The notes beneath the pieces are model-generated. The model ran no database searches and had not been told where the DNA came from. It saw only the letters and a list, made by a program, of their open reading frames with translations. A DNA stretch of 64,000 bases from Bacillota bacterium (GTDB taxonomy: Bacteria > Bacillota > Dehalobacteriia > UBA4068 > UBA4997). The stretch lies in contig JAETNY010000003.1 in NCBI GenBank assembly GCA_021771915.1, positions 153,461-217,460 of the forward strand, read 5' to 3'. The translations under genes were made by a program, and so were the position numbers. This document shows, piece by piece, positions 61,873-64,000 of the stretch. The first letter of the stretch is position 1, and every line of letters starts with the position of its first letter.

Positions 61873-63987
61873 CTATACTCCCAAGGTCGACATATATATA
61901 TTTGACACGTCCAGAATGATGCTGATTGTACCATCGCCTAATATCGTACAACCGGATATGCCGTTATTCTTGATGCCATAATCATTGATAAACAGGGGGA
62001 ACGGCTTAACCACCACCTGCTGCTCGCCTATCAAATCGTCCACAAACAGACAGTAGGAAATATCGCCGGCCTCCACCCAAAGCACTATTCCATCATCAAT
62101 ACTGTCATAACCGTCCTGCAACTGATAGAAATCCTTGGCCCGGATTACCGAATAAAAGTTATCCATAACCTTTATCGTTTCACCATGCACCGCGTCATGC
62201 ACAATATCTTTCTCACTGAATTTGAATATCTGACGAATATTATTTATCGGTATCGTGAAGATTGAATCTCCTACCGAAACCTCCATACCGTCCATAATCG
62301 CCATGGTCAGCGGTATCTTCAGCGTCGTGGTCATACCATTACCCAACTCGCTGCTCAGACTGACTGTACCGCCCACATTCTCCACATTGCTGCGAACTAC
62401 GTCCATACCCACGCCGCGGCCGGAATACTCCGTAACCTCGGTGTTGGTGGAAAAGCCCGGCATCAGCAGAAAATTCAATATATCCTTATGCGAATAATCT
62501 ATTCCTGGCTGCGCCAGTCCCTGACGCATCGCCTTATTCAATATCGCCTCGTCGTCTGCTCCCCGGCCGTCGTCGATAACCTCAATTATTACCTCGCTGC
62601 CCGTATGACGCGCCGACAATATAATCTTGCCAACCGGGTCCTTGCCGGCCGCAATCCGCTCTGAAGCCTGCTCCTCAATACCATGGTCCATGGAATTGCG
62701 CACTATATGCATAATCGGGTCGCCGATACTGTCCACAATCGTCTTATCCACCTCGGTATCCTCGCCTACCAGCTCCAATACCGTTTCTCGCTTCAGCTTC
62801 TTACTCATATCACGAACTATACGCTTCATCTTCTGGAAAGTTGCCGATACCGGCACCATTCGCAAAGACATGGATACGTCCTGCAATTCATCGGTCAGTG
62901 AGCGCAGCTGACGGCTGGCCTGCGTGAAGTTATCCAGCTTCAATCCTTTCAAATCAGGCGACGCCGTAACCATCGACTCCGCTATAACTATCTCGCTTAC
63001 AACCGCCATCAGCTTATCCAGCTTACTCAAATTGACGCTGATTAAACTCTCCTTATTGGCTGCCTGACGGCCCACCGCCGCCCCTGACGCGGCATTCGCC
63101 GCCGCCGGAACCGCCGCTGAAGACGTACCCGTCGCCGCCGGCGCTGCTGCCGGCTCTGCCGCTGACGCTGCCGGCGCCGCTGACGCCGCCGGCTCCTCCT
63201 TATAGTCAAACAGCTGATATGTGCTTACCGAACCCACTCCGGTAACTATCGGCACTGCCGCACTCCGCTCCGCCTCACTCATAAATCGCAGGAAAAATCC
63301 GTTTTCCACAATGAATGACGCTGATTCCGGATTGCTCTCCACATCGCTCGGCAGAAAATCAAAATTCGTTCCCTCCGCCGCGTCTCGCAGACTGTTTACT
63401 ACCATAAAGGCGCGCAAATTCTCCATGCCGCAACCCTCGTCAAAAAATATCTGCAAGGCATACGGACGCTCTGCGCTCGCATACCGGTCTGCCAATTCCT
63501 CCGGACTGCATGCCGCCTCCGTCAGCACTTCCGCCGCCTCGGCTTCCGGCTCTGGCGCTCCCGACTCTTCTTCGCCATTCGCTCTGTTCTGTATCCGTCG
63601 CGTAAAACCCTCTACTTTGCTCACCAGACCCTCTATATTATCCGCTAAAGGCTGGTTGCTCTCCACCTTCTCCAATTCTGAACGGAAAAAGTCGATTGAC
63701 TGGAATATCAGGTCAAACAATTCCGGGCGCAACTCTGTCGGAATCACTTCCATGGACTTATCGCGGATAATGAAAAACAAATCCTCCACACGATGCGCCA
63801 CCGTCATCAATGAACTATACTCCATCATTGCTGATGAACCCTTGATTGTGTGCATTATTCGGAATATCTCGTTTACTTCTTCGTCTGTAAAACTTCCCGC
63901 TTTCTCCGAGCCTAACACCAACTCGTCTATTTGCTCTAACAGTGTATTCATCTCAAACAAATACGCTTCCAGCATATCATTATCCAT
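61873..63987 (-). CDS. cheA: Chemotaxis histidine kinase CheA
   Basis: A 704-aa kinase. Domains in order: Hpt (P1) with phospho-His46 in MHTIKGSSAMM, a P2-like region (about 170-265), an Ala/Pro-rich linker (about 265-315), the dimerisation helices, HATPase (MHIVRNSMDHGIE, DDGRGAD, GRGVGMDVV, GNGMTTTLKIPL) and a C-terminal CheW-like P5. Start chosen at ATG 63987; only 13 bases lie upstream. It passes phosphate to CheY (not in window) and CheB. Confidence 0.97.
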   Translation of the reverse strand: MDNDMLEAYLFEMNTLLEQIDELVLGSEKAGSFTDEEVNEIFRIMHTIKGSSAMMEYSSLMTVAHRVEDLFFIIRDKSMEVIPTELRPELFDLIFQSIDFFRSELEKVESNQPLADNIEGLVSKVEGFTRRIQNRANGEEESGAPEPEAEAAEVLTEAACSPEELADRYASAERPYALQIFFDEGCGMENLRAFMVVNSLRDAAEGTNFDFLPSDVESNPESASFIVENGFFLRFMSEAERSAAVPIVTGVGSVSTYQLFDYKEEPAASAAPAASAAEPAAAPAATGTSSAAVPAAANAASGAAVGRQAANKESLISVNLSKLDKLMAVVSEIVIAESMVTASPDLKGLKLDNFTQASRQLRSLTDELQDVSMSLRMVPVSATFQKMKRIVRDMSKKLKRETVLELVGEDTEVDKTIVDSIGDPIMHIVRNSMDHGIEEQASERIAAGKDPVGKIILSARHTGSEVIIEVIDDGRGADDEAILNKAMRQGLAQPGIDYSHKDILNFLLMPGFSTNTEVTEYSGRGVGMDVVRSNVENVGGTVSLSSELGNGMTTTLKIPLTMAIMDGMEVSVGDSIFTIPINNIRQIFKFSEKDIVHDAVHGETIKVMDNFYSVIRAKDFYQLQDGYDSIDDGIVLWVEAGDISYCLFVDDLIGEQQVVVKPFPLFINDYGIKNNGISGCTILGDGTISIILDVSNIYMSTLGV

Positions 63988-64000
63988 TCTTCAGTCCACC

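Overview
The window is a gene-dense stretch of a bacterial chromosome of moderate G+C. The gene set points to an anaerobic, spore-forming, chemotactic member of the Bacillota (Clostridia or Negativicutes level; I cannot go lower). Evidence for spore formation is bofA, spoIIR, spoIIE and a ylmC/ymxH-type gene. Evidence for anaerobic life is a pyruvate:ferredoxin oxidoreductase, a class III (NrdD/NrdG) ribonucleotide reductase and a membrane pyrophosphatase with the K+-dependent signature. Strong AGGAGG-type ribosome sites are the rule, and several genes start with TTG or GTG.

Layout. 1-5.3 kb: the 5' end of thiD, a lone serine recombinase, bofA and nifJ. 5.3-10.4 kb (minus): rlmH, an HtrA protease, a WalJ-type hydrolase, hppA and secG. 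10.7-14.5 kb: an unknown 407-aa gene, two cobalamin genes (cobD-type, cobO) and cbiK facing them. 14.6-17.8 kb (minus): the operon rsmE-mtaB-HIT-rpsU with a structured leader. 17.9-22 kb: mixed small genes (membrane protein, DegV, lipoprotein, mtnN, TIGR04076) and a candidate antisense small RNA. 22-27.6 kb (minus): yggS-sepF-yggT-ileS-pyrB. 27.7-32.3 kb: nrdD, a separate glycyl-radical subunit gene and nrdG on plus, with nrdR on minus and an 87-bp tandem repeat in front of nrdR. 32.3-34.9 kb (minus): ylmC-type, spoIIR, a tiny membrane protein and a cysteine desulfurase. 35-43.2 kb (minus): pantothenate and folate genes (panD, panC, folK, folB, folP) with ftsH and tilS. 43.3-44.1 kb: a divergent XRE regulator/SLOG pair around a perfect palindrome. 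44.1-49.8 kb (minus): spoIIE, an unknown 307-aa gene, a CPBP protease and corA. 50.1-56.4 kb (plus): glmU-prs-tyrS, a lipoprotein, tRNA-Cys, tRNA-Leu, a DMT transporter and a flavodoxin. 56.5-64 kb (minus): an SmtB-like regulator, an oddly interrupted small membrane gene on the opposite strand, and the chemotaxis operon cheA-cheW-cheR-cheB-mcp.

The most noteworthy points are: (1) class III ribonucleotide reductase whose glycyl-radical domain is a separate 55-aa gene, with two NrdR-box-like sites 31 bp apart in the nrdD leader and nrdR nearby; (2) the XRE/SLOG pair with a 12-2-12 palindrome just after the -10 box; (3) an 87-bp, hairpin-forming tandem repeat whose degenerate relatives sit beside the ribosome sites of sepF and cheB; (4) a small RNA candidate with its own promoter and terminator at 21.1-21.2 kb; (5) leader ORFs or hairpins before rsmE, corA and the cysteine desulfurase. 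No prophage, insertion sequence or CRISPR array was recognised.
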